The notes beneath the pieces are model-generated. The model saw only the letters and a list, made by a program, of their open reading frames with translations. It had not been told where the DNA came from and did not search any database. Positions 16,350-22,898 of a DNA stretch of 48,406 nucleotides are shown piece after piece. The stretch's first letter is position 1; the number at the start of each line of letters is the position of its first letter. Position numbers and translations under genes: made by a program. This DNA is from a virus. The stretch covers positions 1-48,406 of IMG/VR virus record IMGVR_UViG_3300005468_000026; one strand, 5' to 3'.

Positions 16350-16754
16350 CTATCCGACGCGGTACCGCATCGGTTTGCGGACATGCGCAACGGCGCCGAT
16401 TCTAGCGCCTTCCTGAGCGAAGGCCGAGCCATAGGCGCGGTCAACGCCCTTGGCGAAGGTCAGATTGTTCTCAAGCACACGCAGCGCCTCCTTCGTGATC
16501 ATGTCGATCGTGAGGAAGCGATTCCCTGCCGCGGCTTCGTACGCCTCGAGGCCAGCACGGTCGATCGAATCGGCGAGGGCTTTGACAGTTGCGTCGAGGT
16601 CACGGCGAATGCCAGCGTCGCCAAGGTCAACGATCATCTTGCGGCTTGGCACCCAGAGCGCCTTCTCAGGATCAAGCTCGAGCGCGCCGACACCAACAGC
16701 CGCCGCCCCGATGGCGCCAAAGCCGAGGAGTCTTAGAAACTGTCGTCGTTCCAT
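16350..16754 (-). CDS. Twin-arginine-like signal fused to P22-type coat N-terminal arm
   Basis: This protein has 134 residues. Residues 1-22 are a Tat-like signal: RRQFLRLL followed by the hydrophobic GFGAIGAAAVGVGAL. Next comes a LDPEKALWVPSRK linker, shared with the protein at 21557-22183, and a helical stretch. From AGN at about residue 75 it matches the start of the major capsid protein: MIT-x-EALRVLENNLTF and VRKP-x-RY are the same, and by hand I count 36 identities in 56 positions. It stops (TAG) where the coat protein continues. In the shared 12-residue run EALRVLENNLTF, 9 codons differ between the two genes, so this is an old, selected paralogue. Function is unknown; membrane tethering or export of a coat arm is inferred. 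Confidence 0.85.
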   Translation of the reverse strand: MERRQFLRLLGFGAIGAAAVGVGALELDPEKALWVPSRKMIVDLGDAGIRRDLDATVKALADSIDRAGLEAYEAAAGNRFLTIDMITKEALRVLENNLTFAKGVDRAYGSAFAQEGARIGAVAHVRKPMRYRVG

Positions 16755-16891
16755 CGGTGTGTCGAAGGCGTGACCAGTCTACCGAGGAGCAGCACGTAGA
16801 GGCCAGCGGACACAACCGCCAGGACGATCCAGCGATCGGTCGATGAGGCGAGGCATGCGCGGCCGATGTAGGCGAGCAGGTCGAGCGTCAT
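16733..16891 (-). CDS. 52-residue single-span membrane protein
   Basis: This protein begins MTLDLLAYIGRACLAS and has one strong membrane helix at about residues 21-40 (WIVLAVVSAGLYVLLLGRLV), followed by a short polar tail. It starts in an ATGA overlap with the coat C-tail paralogue and runs 22 bases into the coat N-arm paralogue, so the three are translated together. It could anchor or partner these two exported proteins, or be a small holin-like protein. No family recognised. Confidence 0.65.
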   Translation of the reverse strand: MTLDLLAYIGRACLASSTDRWIVLAVVSAGLYVLLLGRLVTPSTHRWNDDSF

Positions 16892-17124
16892 ACCTGGACG
16901 CGACAGGCGAGCTCCGGCCGGATGGCGGCCGTTCCGTAGAGCACATCGAGACGAGAGACGTGAAGGGTGCCGCTGAACTCGTACTGCCGGAGGAACCTGA
17001 CCGACAGATCCGCGCCAGGCAGTAGGGACGCCTTTTGGCGGACCGGCGGTGCCGGCACGTGCGGCGCCAACGCCGCGGCGAGCGGCGCGACCACCAGGGC
17101 GTAAAGGAAGGATCGACGCTTCAT
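16888..17124 (-). CDS. Signal-bearing paralogue of the coat C-terminal tail
   Basis: This protein has 78 residues. The N-terminus MKRRSFLYALVVAPL is a Tat-like (KRRSFL) or strong Sec-like signal, with hydrophobic residues to about 21 and a Pro/Ala-rich stretch after it. From about residue 36 it parallels the end of the major capsid protein: coat LGISIRMVRAYD versus LSVRFLRQYE here, coat FDVLFG versus LDVLYG, and an identical RPELACRVQ at the end. In that nine-residue run five codons differ. Start overlaps the zinc-ribbon gene by ATGA and stop overlaps the membrane peptide by ATGA. Together with 16350-16754 it looks like the two ends of a coat protein, each given its own export signal. Confidence 0.82.
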   Translation of the reverse strand: MKRRSFLYALVVAPLAAALAPHVPAPPVRQKASLLPGADLSVRFLRQYEFSGTLHVSRLDVLYGTAAIRPELACRVQV

Positions 17125-17372
17125 ACCTGATGTAGAACGCTCGAGACGCCTTTCCACCCACACCAGCACTCCACGGGGAGATCGGCCGTGGGAGTCTCGC
17201 GAGCATTCGACGGGAAGAGAATCGCCCGACCGCATTTCGGGCAATGGGGCGATGTCTGGCTGAGCGCCCGCTCGGGCTGCGATCCATGCGTGGATCCAGG
17301 CGTGGCGACCACGCCAGCGGCGACAGGGACCGCGACCGCATCGAGCCGACGAAACAACTCGCGGCGGTTCAC
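17121..17372 (-). CDS. Tat-like N-terminus plus zinc ribbon
   Basis: This 83-residue protein starts at a GTG that forms GTGA with the previous stop. It begins VNRRELFRRLDAVAVPVAAGVV, an Arg-Arg motif followed by a moderately hydrophobic stretch, which is weaker than the other two RR-FL signals. The C-terminal part has CPKCGRAILFPS and, about 25 residues later, CWCGWKG, a four-Cys zinc ribbon. If exported, a metal-binding, prefolded domain would be a sensible Tat cargo; this is inference. A cytoplasmic zinc-ribbon protein is the alternative. Confidence 0.65.
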   Translation of the reverse strand: MNRRELFRRLDAVAVPVAAGVVATPGSTHGSQPERALSQTSPHCPKCGRAILFPSNARETPTADLPVECWCGWKGVSSVLHQV

Positions 17373-17539
17373 GGCGATGGCGCCTTCTTCGCGCGCCGCT
17401 TCGCCTTCCGGGCCCGGTAACTCTCGCGCTTCTTGGCGTACGCCGCGGCGAGCGCCTGTTTCTGCGGATGGCCGGCGTGCATCATCTCGCTGACGTTCCG
17501 GCTGAAGACGGCCGACGACGTGCCCGATTCGAGCGGCAC
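17369..17539 (-). CDS. Small basic phage protein with AxAxAYAKKR motif
   Basis: This 56-residue protein starts at a GTG preceded by GGAGGG and an in-frame TAG. It ends in a GTGA overlap with the zinc-ribbon gene. The sequence has EMMHAGHPQKQALAAAYAKKRESY followed by a very basic tail (RARKAKRRAKK). Small proteins with a GxPQKQAxAIA-type motif are frequent in phage head regions, but their role is not established to my knowledge. Confidence 0.68.
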   Translation of the reverse strand: MPLESGTSSAVFSRNVSEMMHAGHPQKQALAAAYAKKRESYRARKAKRRAKKAPSP

Positions 17540-17542
17540 CGT

Positions 17543-17797
17543 CTACCCTCCGTGGTGCCAGTGCTTCGCGTTCTCCGCGAAGGTGGCGCGCTTGCGGACG
17601 GCCGGGTCGGCACTGTGTTTGGCCGCGGCGAGTTTGCCGGCCGGAATCGGCTGACCAGCCGGCACACCCAGGTCTCGGTGTAACCGCCCCTTGTGCGCCT
17701 GGTTCAGATGAATCCCGCGGCGCCGCTGCTTGCGGGCCCGATAGCGATCGCGACTCGCCGCGTGAGGAGAACTCTTCGTGCCGTGCACTGAGACCAT
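17543..17797 (-). CDS. Small basic conserved phage protein
   Basis: This 84-residue, Lys/Arg/His-rich protein begins MVSVHGTKSSPHAASR with GGGAG six bases upstream. The second half, GQPIPAGKLAAAKHSADPA then KRATFAENAKHW, matches a small-protein family seen often beside the AYAKKR protein in tailed-phage genomes. It probably binds nucleic acid or another head component; no function is known to me. Confidence 0.7.
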   Translation of the reverse strand: MVSVHGTKSSPHAASRDRYRARKQRRRGIHLNQAHKGRLHRDLGVPAGQPIPAGKLAAAKHSADPAVRKRATFAENAKHWHHGG

Positions 17798-17855
17798 GCC
17801 TGACTCCCGCGAATGAAAAGGTTCGGCGGCCCCACCTTGCGTCAGCGTCTGAAAT

Positions 17856-17882
17856 GGGAAGGCCCATGCCTGAAACCTTCCC
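17856..17882. other. GC hairpin between two small genes
   Basis: GGGAAGG at 17856-17862 pairs with CCTTCCC at 17876-17882 across a 13-base loop, inside the 121-base gap between genes. There is no T-run after it on the minus strand, so termination is not assured. It may slow transcription or protect mRNA ends. Confidence 0.3.
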
Positions 17883-17918
17883 CACTCGGCCGACCCGGGA
17901 AACCGCCGAAGTTCGAAC

Positions 17919-18269
17919 CTACGAATTCACTTGGCCGCCGGCGTCGCCCGCGACCGGCGCCATGTCACCTCCGCCCGCTGCCGGCGCGCTCGGTTCCGAC
18001 GGGGCCGCAGCCGCTTCGTCGCCCTGGTCCACCCCGAGCTTGCCCGACAGGTAGTCCTCGGCGTCGTACCAGTTCTCGAACTTGTTGGGCGCCATCGATC
18101 GGGCGCCTTCGAAGCACTCGACGGTGAACCCGCCGGTCTTCTTGTCGTGGTTGATGACGACCTTGTCTGGAACGCCAGTCGACTCGGTCGGCGACTCCTT
18201 CGGCACGGTGACGCTCTGGTACTGCCCAGGATTCTCGTAGCCGTCTTCCTTGGTCATGCTGTCGGCCAT
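17919..18269 (-). CDS. Acidic/Ala-rich small protein of unknown function
   Basis: This 116-residue protein begins MADSMTKEDGYENPGQYQ. The ATG is preferred because GGGAG lies five bases before it. The centre has a compact VVINHDKKTGGFTVECFEG and FENWYDAEDYLSGKLG; the C-terminal 35 residues are low-complexity Ala/Pro/Gly. An AT-rich block (about 18284-18301, containing TGTACA) precedes it and stands out in this GC-rich DNA. No family recognised. Confidence 0.68.
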   Translation of the reverse strand: MADSMTKEDGYENPGQYQSVTVPKESPTESTGVPDKVVINHDKKTGGFTVECFEGARSMAPNKFENWYDAEDYLSGKLGVDQGDEAAAAPSEPSAPAAGGGDMAPVAGDAGGQVNS

Positions 18270-18366
18270 GTTCGCTCCCATGAAAATTTTGTGTACAAAA
18301 ACACCAGCAACGGGCAATCACCTGAGACGTGCGCGCGCCACGCCCCTCGACACGCCCTCGGATCGG

Positions 18367-20076
18367 TCAGCGCATCCACCCAAGTCCGCTCCGCTCGCCC
18401 ATGTCGTAGATGAGCGTTTCCTGCGGTTCGACGGGCAGCGGCTCGGTGATCATCCGCGACAAGCCGGAACGTACCAAGTAGCGCGTGTTGTGCACCACCG
18501 CGCCATTGTGAACGACGAAGGCTGACGCGCCAGGAACTGTGAGGCAATAGACATCAGCCCGTCCGGCTGGCACGACCGACACGCACGAGAGCACCGCAGC
18601 GTCTCGAGCAGGACTTTGTCGGATGGTAACGACTCGCCACAAAACTGCGGCCGCAGCCCAAGCACACGCGTTCCTCATTGTCCACACCAGACGCGCGACG
18701 AGCGGCGGCCCGGCAGTTCGCTGAGCAGAATTTTGTCTGGTTGTTGTCGACCCCGTTGAATCGCTTGCCGCAACTGGAATGCGCGCACACCATCGGCCGA
18801 CGCTTATGAAGAAGCCTCTGAGTCGCCTGATAGTGCTTCTGGTGCCAGCGCCGGCCGTTGGCGCTGCCATGCCAGACGATCGCAGCGGCGCGGGCCGCTG
18901 CGGGAAATGGTCGCTTGGGACGGCTGCGCTGGTGGTCGGAAATATGTTTCGATCCCAGTTTGGCCTCCAAGTTCCAGACGTTGTTGTTGGCGGAATTCCC
19001 ATCCTTGTGATGCACGTGATGTCCGAATGGAATCGGTCCGTAGGCGGCCACATAGACGGCCTGATGGAGAGAGACGCCACCACGGCGGAAATAGCGTCCG
19101 CACAGGTGATAGCGAACGCCTTGGAACATCTGGCAGGTCGCTGAAAGTACCTGTACAAAAAGCGTTTCCATTGGACGCGCTGCGTTATCCCATTATAAAC
19201 GGGCGCACCCCTAAGGGCATCAGCTCGGACCCAGCCAGTCGGCGTTAAGAACGGATGGTCTGGCGTGCACGTCACGACGCTTCCGTCGCTGAAGCGCACA
19301 TCCACAATCGGCGAGTTGATGATTGTCCGACGCGCCCCAAGGAATGTCGCCCATACCCCTTCCCTGGTCAAAATCCGGCCGCGAGTCCCTACGAGACTCG
19401 CGATCGGCACGATGCCGTCAGGCGTCACGACACCGGTGCTTCCAATGACACACGCATCGAGGAGGTGATCATTCGATTTTACGACCCGATGCTTGTCATC
19501 GCGCCGGTAGAGCCGAAACTCCGCGAACCACGCTTGGCAGCTCGCGAAGACCTTGAGCTTGCCTTCGCTCAGCCGATTGTAGACGTCGTAGATGCCGGTC
19601 TCGACGGCCTTGTCTGGCAGCTCGAGGTTGAACCCGTGCCGACGGTAGAGCGAGATGAACTGCGTCCGGTCCTCGTCGATGACGTCGGCCGCATCACCCA
19701 CACCTGGGATCCACGCGCCGCGTGCGCGCAGCGCCTCGGCGTGTACGGCGATCTCAGCCTGGGCCCGTTTGTAGACGCTGTAGATGTAGAGCACCTGGCT
19801 CTCGGCATCGAGCGCGCCCCAGACGGCCGCCGTCGTGCCCGAGAGCGCCGTGTCCAAGCCGAAACCGCGGCGGTAGTGCTTGGGGATCGGGAAGTCCTCG
19901 ACGCGGACGCCGCTCTCAGGGAACGGGTAGATCGCGCCGGACCCCAGCTGCGGGATGCCGCGCGTGCGCGCGTCGAGCTGATACTTCGGGTACGACGCGG
20001 CGAGCTCGGCCTTGGCCGTCTCATCCAGATGCGGCGCCGAGTCTTGCCACGTCGCGCCGATGACAAGCCTACTCAC
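18367..20076 (-). CDS. Terminase large subunit, nuclease domain, interrupted by an intein
   Basis: This 569-residue frame starts at GTG with GGAAGGAG five bases upstream. Extein residues 1-208 and 531-569 form the RNase H-like packaging nuclease. They include VIGATWQDSAPHLDE, DARTRGIPQLGSGAIYP, the metal-binding Asp in GFGLDTALSG, and DHLLDA joined after splicing to TRYLVRSGL. The intein sits exactly inside this last nuclease motif, so no active nuclease forms without splicing. The ATPase half is a separate gene (20315-21115) with another gene between them. Both halves are needed for headful packaging at the portal. Confidence 0.88.
   Translation of the reverse strand: MSRLVIGATWQDSAPHLDETAKAELAASYPKYQLDARTRGIPQLGSGAIYPFPESGVRVEDFPIPKHYRRGFGLDTALSGTTAAVWGALDAESQVLYIYSVYKRAQAEIAVHAEALRARGAWIPGVGDAADVIDEDRTQFISLYRRHGFNLELPDKAVETGIYDVYNRLSEGKLKVFASCQAWFAEFRLYRRDDKHRVVKSNDHLLDACVIGSTGVVTPDGIVPIASLVGTRGRILTREGVWATFLGARRTIINSPIVDVRFSDGSVVTCTPDHPFLTPTGWVRADALRGAPVYNGITQRVQWKRFLYRYFQRPARCSKAFAITCADAISAVVASLSIRPSMWPPTDRFHSDITCITRMGIPPTTTSGTWRPNWDRNIFPTTSAAVPSDHFPQRPAPLRSSGMAAPTAGAGTRSTIRRLRGFFISVGRWCARIPVAASDSTGSTTTRQNSAQRTAGPPLVARLVWTMRNACAWAAAAVLWRVVTIRQSPARDAAVLSCVSVVPAGRADVYCLTVPGASAFVVHNGAVVHNTRYLVRSGLSRMITEPLPVEPQETLIYDMGERSGLGWMR
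18487..19452 (-). other. Intein in terminase nuclease gene (322 codons)
   Basis: The frame shows all four splicing blocks. Block A starts with Cys (CVIGSTGVVTPDG), block B has TPDHPFLTPTGWV, block F is DVYCLTVPGASAF, and block G is NGAVVHN, followed by Thr as the first extein residue. Cys1, the block B His, the penultimate His and the final Asn are all present, so splicing chemistry looks intact. Between blocks B and F the same-frame peptide is Arg/Pro/Ser-rich and shows no domain, because a separate HNH gene occupies the other frame there. Confidence 0.87.
18554..19171 (-). CDS. HNH homing endonuclease nested out of frame inside the intein
   Basis: This 205-residue protein is encoded in a different frame from the intein that surrounds it. 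It has an AP2/HNH-style N-terminus (VRYHLCGRYFRRGGVSLHQAVY). The HNH core reads HHVHHKDGNSANNNVWNLEA. Two C4 zinc modules follow (CAHSSCGKRF...FCSANC and CLGCGRSF...CSRRC). Its frame has a TAA eight codons before the ATG and ends just ahead of intein block F. No strong ribosome site is visible. It is a typical phage homing enzyme that probably mobilises the intein; nesting out of frame is unusual. Confidence 0.85.
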   Translation of the reverse strand: METLFVQVLSATCQMFQGVRYHLCGRYFRRGGVSLHQAVYVAAYGPIPFGHHVHHKDGNSANNNVWNLEAKLGSKHISDHQRSRPKRPFPAAARAAAIVWHGSANGRRWHQKHYQATQRLLHKRRPMVCAHSSCGKRFNGVDNNQTKFCSANCRAAARRASGVDNEERVCLGCGRSFVASRYHPTKSCSRRCGALVRVGRASRTG

Positions 20077-20318
20077 GCGTGCTCCTTCCAGACCGGCGCG
20101 GGACACAGGCCGCGGCCAGCGACCGAGGCGAGTGCGCGGCGCGGCGGGACCGCCGGCGTCGCGGAGGTCGTCGGCACGTCTTCGCCGTTCGGTTCGATCT
20201 TCCGATACAGCGTCACGTAGCCACTCTTAATGGCCGCAACCGGAATGACGCGCGCCTCGCGACGCCCATCGAGGCGCTCGAGCAGAATGACGGTCTCAAT
20301 CGGTGTCTTCAGCGTCAC
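20073..20318 (-). CDS. 81-residue protein inserted between the two terminase halves
   Basis: The protein begins VTLKTPIETVILLERLDG from a GTG in GTGA overlap with the ATPase stop. It ends in GTGA overlap with the nuclease start. Residues 1-40 look like a small beta domain (REARVIPVAAIKSGYVTLYRK); the rest is Pro/Ala-rich. It has no similarity I can see to the terminase linker it replaces. It could bridge the two terminase proteins, or be a remnant of the event that split the gene. Confidence 0.68.
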   Translation of the reverse strand: MTLKTPIETVILLERLDGRREARVIPVAAIKSGYVTLYRKIEPNGEDVPTTSATPAVPPRRALASVAGRGLCPAPVWKEHA

Positions 20319-21115
20319 GCGGCCTGGCCGGCGGGGAAGAAGATCTCGTACGCGGAGCGGAGCTCACCCTTGTCGTCGGGCATCACCGCGGTCTCGAGGT
20401 AATGCTGGAGCCCTGGCGTCAGCCCCTGCAGCGGTGTGAACGTGTAGAGAATCAGCCCGTTGGTCGTCATCGTCCTGGTGAGACATTCGGCGTAGACGTC
20501 CTCGGGTGCCTCTTCATCCAGCCAGATCAGCTCCTGCTCGGTGCCTTGGAACAGGCGCCGGCCCTGGTCGTAGCTCTTGAACTCGACGACCGACTTCCCG
20601 CCGCTCGCGTGCGAGACGATGATCTGGTCGACGCAGTCCGAGATCCCTCCGCTCTTGCGCGAGAAGTCCAGAACGGCGTGCTGCGGCAGCATCCCGGTCC
20701 AGTGCCGGATGTCCAGGTTGTCGATCGGGCCGAGCATAGCGACCTGGAGAATGTCGCGCGTCGAGAGCATCGTGTCGCCGGCCACCCACATCCGTACGGG
20801 CTTCTCAAAGCGTCGGCCAGTCCACCAATGCGGATACTCGCCGGTCACGTGCGCGGTGGATTCAAAGGCGGCGCAGTCGCTTTTTCCCAGACGGTTCGCG
20901 GCCAGGAACAACCGCTCACGATGGATGCGGCCCTGATCCATAAACAGCACGTGGCGCGGGTAGAGCACCCGGCAGCACCAGACGTGGTCCTTCGGATCCA
21001 TCGAGTCTGGCTTGCAGGCGGGCTTGCAGTCCGGGAAGTAGCGCGAGAACTTCTCGCCGGCCCGCCGCTTGGCCTCGGCCTCGAGCCGGAACTTCGCGAT
21101 CAGATCGTCGCCCAT
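20315..21115 (-). CDS. Terminase large subunit, ATPase domain (separate gene)
   Basis: This 266-residue protein carries the packaging motor ATPase. It has a Walker A variant AANRLGKS at 72-79, Walker B LIWLDEE at 196-202, and the coupling motif LYTFTPLQGLTP near residue 230. A Cys-rich segment (CKPACKPDS, WCCRV) precedes Walker A. In other phages this domain continues directly into the nuclease, for a total near 450-500 residues. Here it stops after YEIFFPAGQAA and the nuclease is a separate gene about 240 bases on. The motor presumably works as a two-chain enzyme with TerS and the portal. Confidence 0.9.
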   Translation of the reverse strand: MGDDLIAKFRLEAEAKRRAGEKFSRYFPDCKPACKPDSMDPKDHVWCCRVLYPRHVLFMDQGRIHRERLFLAANRLGKSDCAAFESTAHVTGEYPHWWTGRRFEKPVRMWVAGDTMLSTRDILQVAMLGPIDNLDIRHWTGMLPQHAVLDFSRKSGGISDCVDQIIVSHASGGKSVVEFKSYDQGRRLFQGTEQELIWLDEEAPEDVYAECLTRTMTTNGLILYTFTPLQGLTPGLQHYLETAVMPDDKGELRSAYEIFFPAGQAA

Positions 21116-21120
21116 GCTAC

Positions 21121-21240
21121 TCAGTGCCGATGGGTCTCAGGCGTGTCCAAGCCGGCGATCCACGAGCCGAGCCGCAGGGTGAACCGGAAGACAATGAGCC
21201 ACACCATCGTCAGGGCAACGACCATCACCCATGGCGTCAT
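21121..21240 (-). CDS. 39-residue single-span membrane peptide
   Basis: The sequence is MTPWVMVVALTMVWLIVFRF then TLRLGSWIAG and a polar His-containing tail. Residues 4-20 form a membrane helix. It starts in ATGA overlap with the preceding membrane protein and ends five bases before the terminase ATPase start. No family recognised; coupling to its neighbours is the main support. Confidence 0.6.
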   Translation of the reverse strand: MTPWVMVVALTMVWLIVFRFTLRLGSWIAGLDTPETHRH

Positions 21241-21563
21241 CGGTCCCGCGTCCAATTCTGGACGAGATCGCAGACGTCTGGGCCAGACGCCGACGGCAGG
21301 CAGAGGATCAGATCCGCCGGCGCCGACCTGGTCACCGTGATGCGTCGGTCACTCAGGTCCTCGATGAGCCAGTTCGTCGACGGACCTTCTGAGGTGTACG
21401 CCCTGACCACCGGCCTCGGGCCGGAGCGCGCGGCGCCGTGGACAATCGCCACATCACGGCTGACCGACATCCACTCCGAGTAGACCGACCAGCCGACACT
21501 GCCAATGACCAGGAGGCCGATGACTAAAAGGAGGACGCTGACCTGGACGTCACGGCTCACCAT
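21237..21563 (-). CDS. N-terminally anchored membrane protein
   Basis: This protein of up to 108 residues has a membrane helix at about residues 8-27 (VSVLLLVIGLLVIGSVGW). A soluble domain with RSGPRPVVRAYT and SDRRITVTRSAPADLILC follows. The ATG at 21563 gives a 7-base overlap with the previous gene; the in-frame GTG at 21560 would give the usual GTGA overlap and only drops one residue. Probably inner membrane with the soluble part outside; function unknown. Confidence 0.68.
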   Translation of the reverse strand: MVSRDVQVSVLLLVIGLLVIGSVGWSVYSEWMSVSRDVAIVHGAARSGPRPVVRAYTSEGPSTNWLIEDLSDRRITVTRSAPADLILCLPSASGPDVCDLVQNWTRDR

Positions 21564-22183
21564 GTCCAGTCCTCGTCATCCTCGATGATGTACGGGTCGC
21601 GCTCGTCGCGGATGTGGTATCGCTCCCGTCTCGCCGCGGTCTCTTGGAGGTGCCTGGTGAGCGTCCGTTCCTTGATTGCCGCGAGGTTCGGGGCATCTGT
21701 CGCGTTGAAGTTCCGCGCGATCGCGCCGTTGTCGAAGTGGAGCTCAAGGTCGCGAGCCGTGGCAAAGGCAACCGCCCCGTTCTTGACAAACTCGGCCTCG
21801 GACATCATCACGATCTGCTCAATTGTCCGGCCTCGATCTGCTGCCGCGGCTTCCGTGGCATCGTCCATCCCCGTCACGCGCCCCGACGCATCGAGTAGAT
21901 AGAGTGGCGCCGCGTCCTTGAACTTCACCCGAACCATGTGCTGTCCGGTCAGTTGAGACACCTCTTGCGGCGTCGCCTGGCGGATGTTCTTGATGGCAAT
22001 CTTGTCGTCCGGGATGAAGAACGTCTTTGTGCCGGGCGTCCAGAGCTTCCGCTCCGGGTCGAGCAGGCTGGCGCCGGCGCCGTCGAGTTGCTCGAGGTCG
22101 AGGAGGGAGCCTGCCGTCGCGGCCGCGGCGACCGCCGCGCCGCCGACAAAGAGCCGTTTGAGAAACGCGCGCCGTCCAAACAT
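21557..22183 (-). CDS. Protein with full twin-arginine signal and LDPERxLW linker
   Basis: This 208-residue protein begins MFGRRAFLKRLFVGG, the complete RRxFLK consensus. A hydrophobic, Ala-rich stretch (AAVAAAATAGSLL) follows. After a spacer comes LLDPERKLWTPGTKTFFIP, closely matching LDPEKALWVPSRK in the coat N-arm paralogue at 16350-16754. The remaining 140 residues are a soluble, mostly helical domain (RTIEQIVMMSEAEFVKNGAV) with an acidic end. The AxA-like TAG/GSL region could be a cleavage site. I do not recognise the C-terminal domain. It is the best Tat substrate candidate in the window. Confidence 0.8.
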   Translation of the reverse strand: MFGRRAFLKRLFVGGAAVAAAATAGSLLDLEQLDGAGASLLDPERKLWTPGTKTFFIPDDKIAIKNIRQATPQEVSQLTGQHMVRVKFKDAAPLYLLDASGRVTGMDDATEAAAADRGRTIEQIVMMSEAEFVKNGAVAFATARDLELHFDNGAIARNFNATDAPNLAAIKERTLTRHLQETAARRERYHIRDERDPYIIEDDEDWTW

Positions 22184-22196
22184 ATTGGTTCGCCCT

Positions 22197-22898
22197 CTAG
22201 GATACCGCTGTCGTCATCCTGTCGGCCAATTCTCGTCGAATGCGGTCGCGCTCGGGCTGACGTGCCGAGTAGAGAGCGCGGTCGCGCGTCATGGCCTCGA
22301 CGTCATGCGGGTAGTACATCGTCCGGCCATCACGCTGGACGGGATGCCCGGGCGGGTGGTCAACGAGGTGCAAATGCTCCATGACGACATCTTCGAGATA
22401 CACGCGCCGCTCGGCCGGCACGATGTCAAAGATGGTGTCGTCGATCGCATACCGCTGGTACGGCACCGGCCAGGGCACCGCGTCCATGACCAGCCGACTC
22501 GTGACCGGGTAGCAGGCCAGCGCGCGACCGAAGATCAGGTCGTTTGGGTAGATGAGCACGACATCGTCGGGATACTTCTGCAGTTCGGCCTTGAACCGAA
22601 GATCCCAATCCTTCGTCCGGCAGATCGTGTCATCGCCGCTCAGGAAGATGTACGGCGCCGTTGATTGCTGGTAGCAGAGTTCGGTCAGCTCGTTCACACT
22701 GAACGCTCCGTGCGGCACAAAAATCTCACGGACGGCGCCCCAGCGCGCGCGCTCGAGCGTGTCGACGCGCTCCTCCACGGTCAGTGAGACTTCGACGCCC
22801 AGGGGGTTCACGCAGTGCGTATGGAGTGACTCGAGCCAGCGTCTCAGATCGTCAGGCCGACAGGATGGGCAGAGGAGCGAAAGCCAGGGCGCCGTCAT
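22197..22898 (-). CDS. Glycosyltransferase, GT-A fold (second copy type)
   Basis: This 233-residue protein starts at the ATG in ATGA overlap with the previous gene (MTAPWLSLLCPSCRPDDL). Residues about 75-95 hold the donor-binding motif YIFLSGDDTICRTKDWD. Further on are YPNDLIFGRALACYPVTSR and AIDDTIFDIVP, the second acidic motif, and a His-rich end (MEHLHLVDHPPGH). It differs strongly from the transferase at 2554-3282, so the phage has two unrelated ones. The acceptor is unknown; location among packaging genes suggests virion or DNA decoration. Confidence 0.78.
   Translation of the reverse strand: MTAPWLSLLCPSCRPDDLRRWLESLHTHCVNPLGVEVSLTVEERVDTLERARWGAVREIFVPHGAFSVNELTELCYQQSTAPYIFLSGDDTICRTKDWDLRFKAELQKYPDDVVLIYPNDLIFGRALACYPVTSRLVMDAVPWPVPYQRYAIDDTIFDIVPAERRVYLEDVVMEHLHLVDHPPGHPVQRDGRTMYYPHDVEAMTRDRALYSARQPERDRIRRELADRMTTAVS

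Noticed and set aside
17890-17935. TTCGAAC and GGCCGAGTGG resembling tRNA arms
   Set aside because: The T-arm stem does not pair, and no acceptor or anticodon stem can be drawn, so no tRNA is called.
18284-19160. TGTACAAAA occurring near 18293 and 19153 as a repeated operator
   Set aside because: Only two short AT-rich matches, one inside the intein; too little for a regulatory claim.
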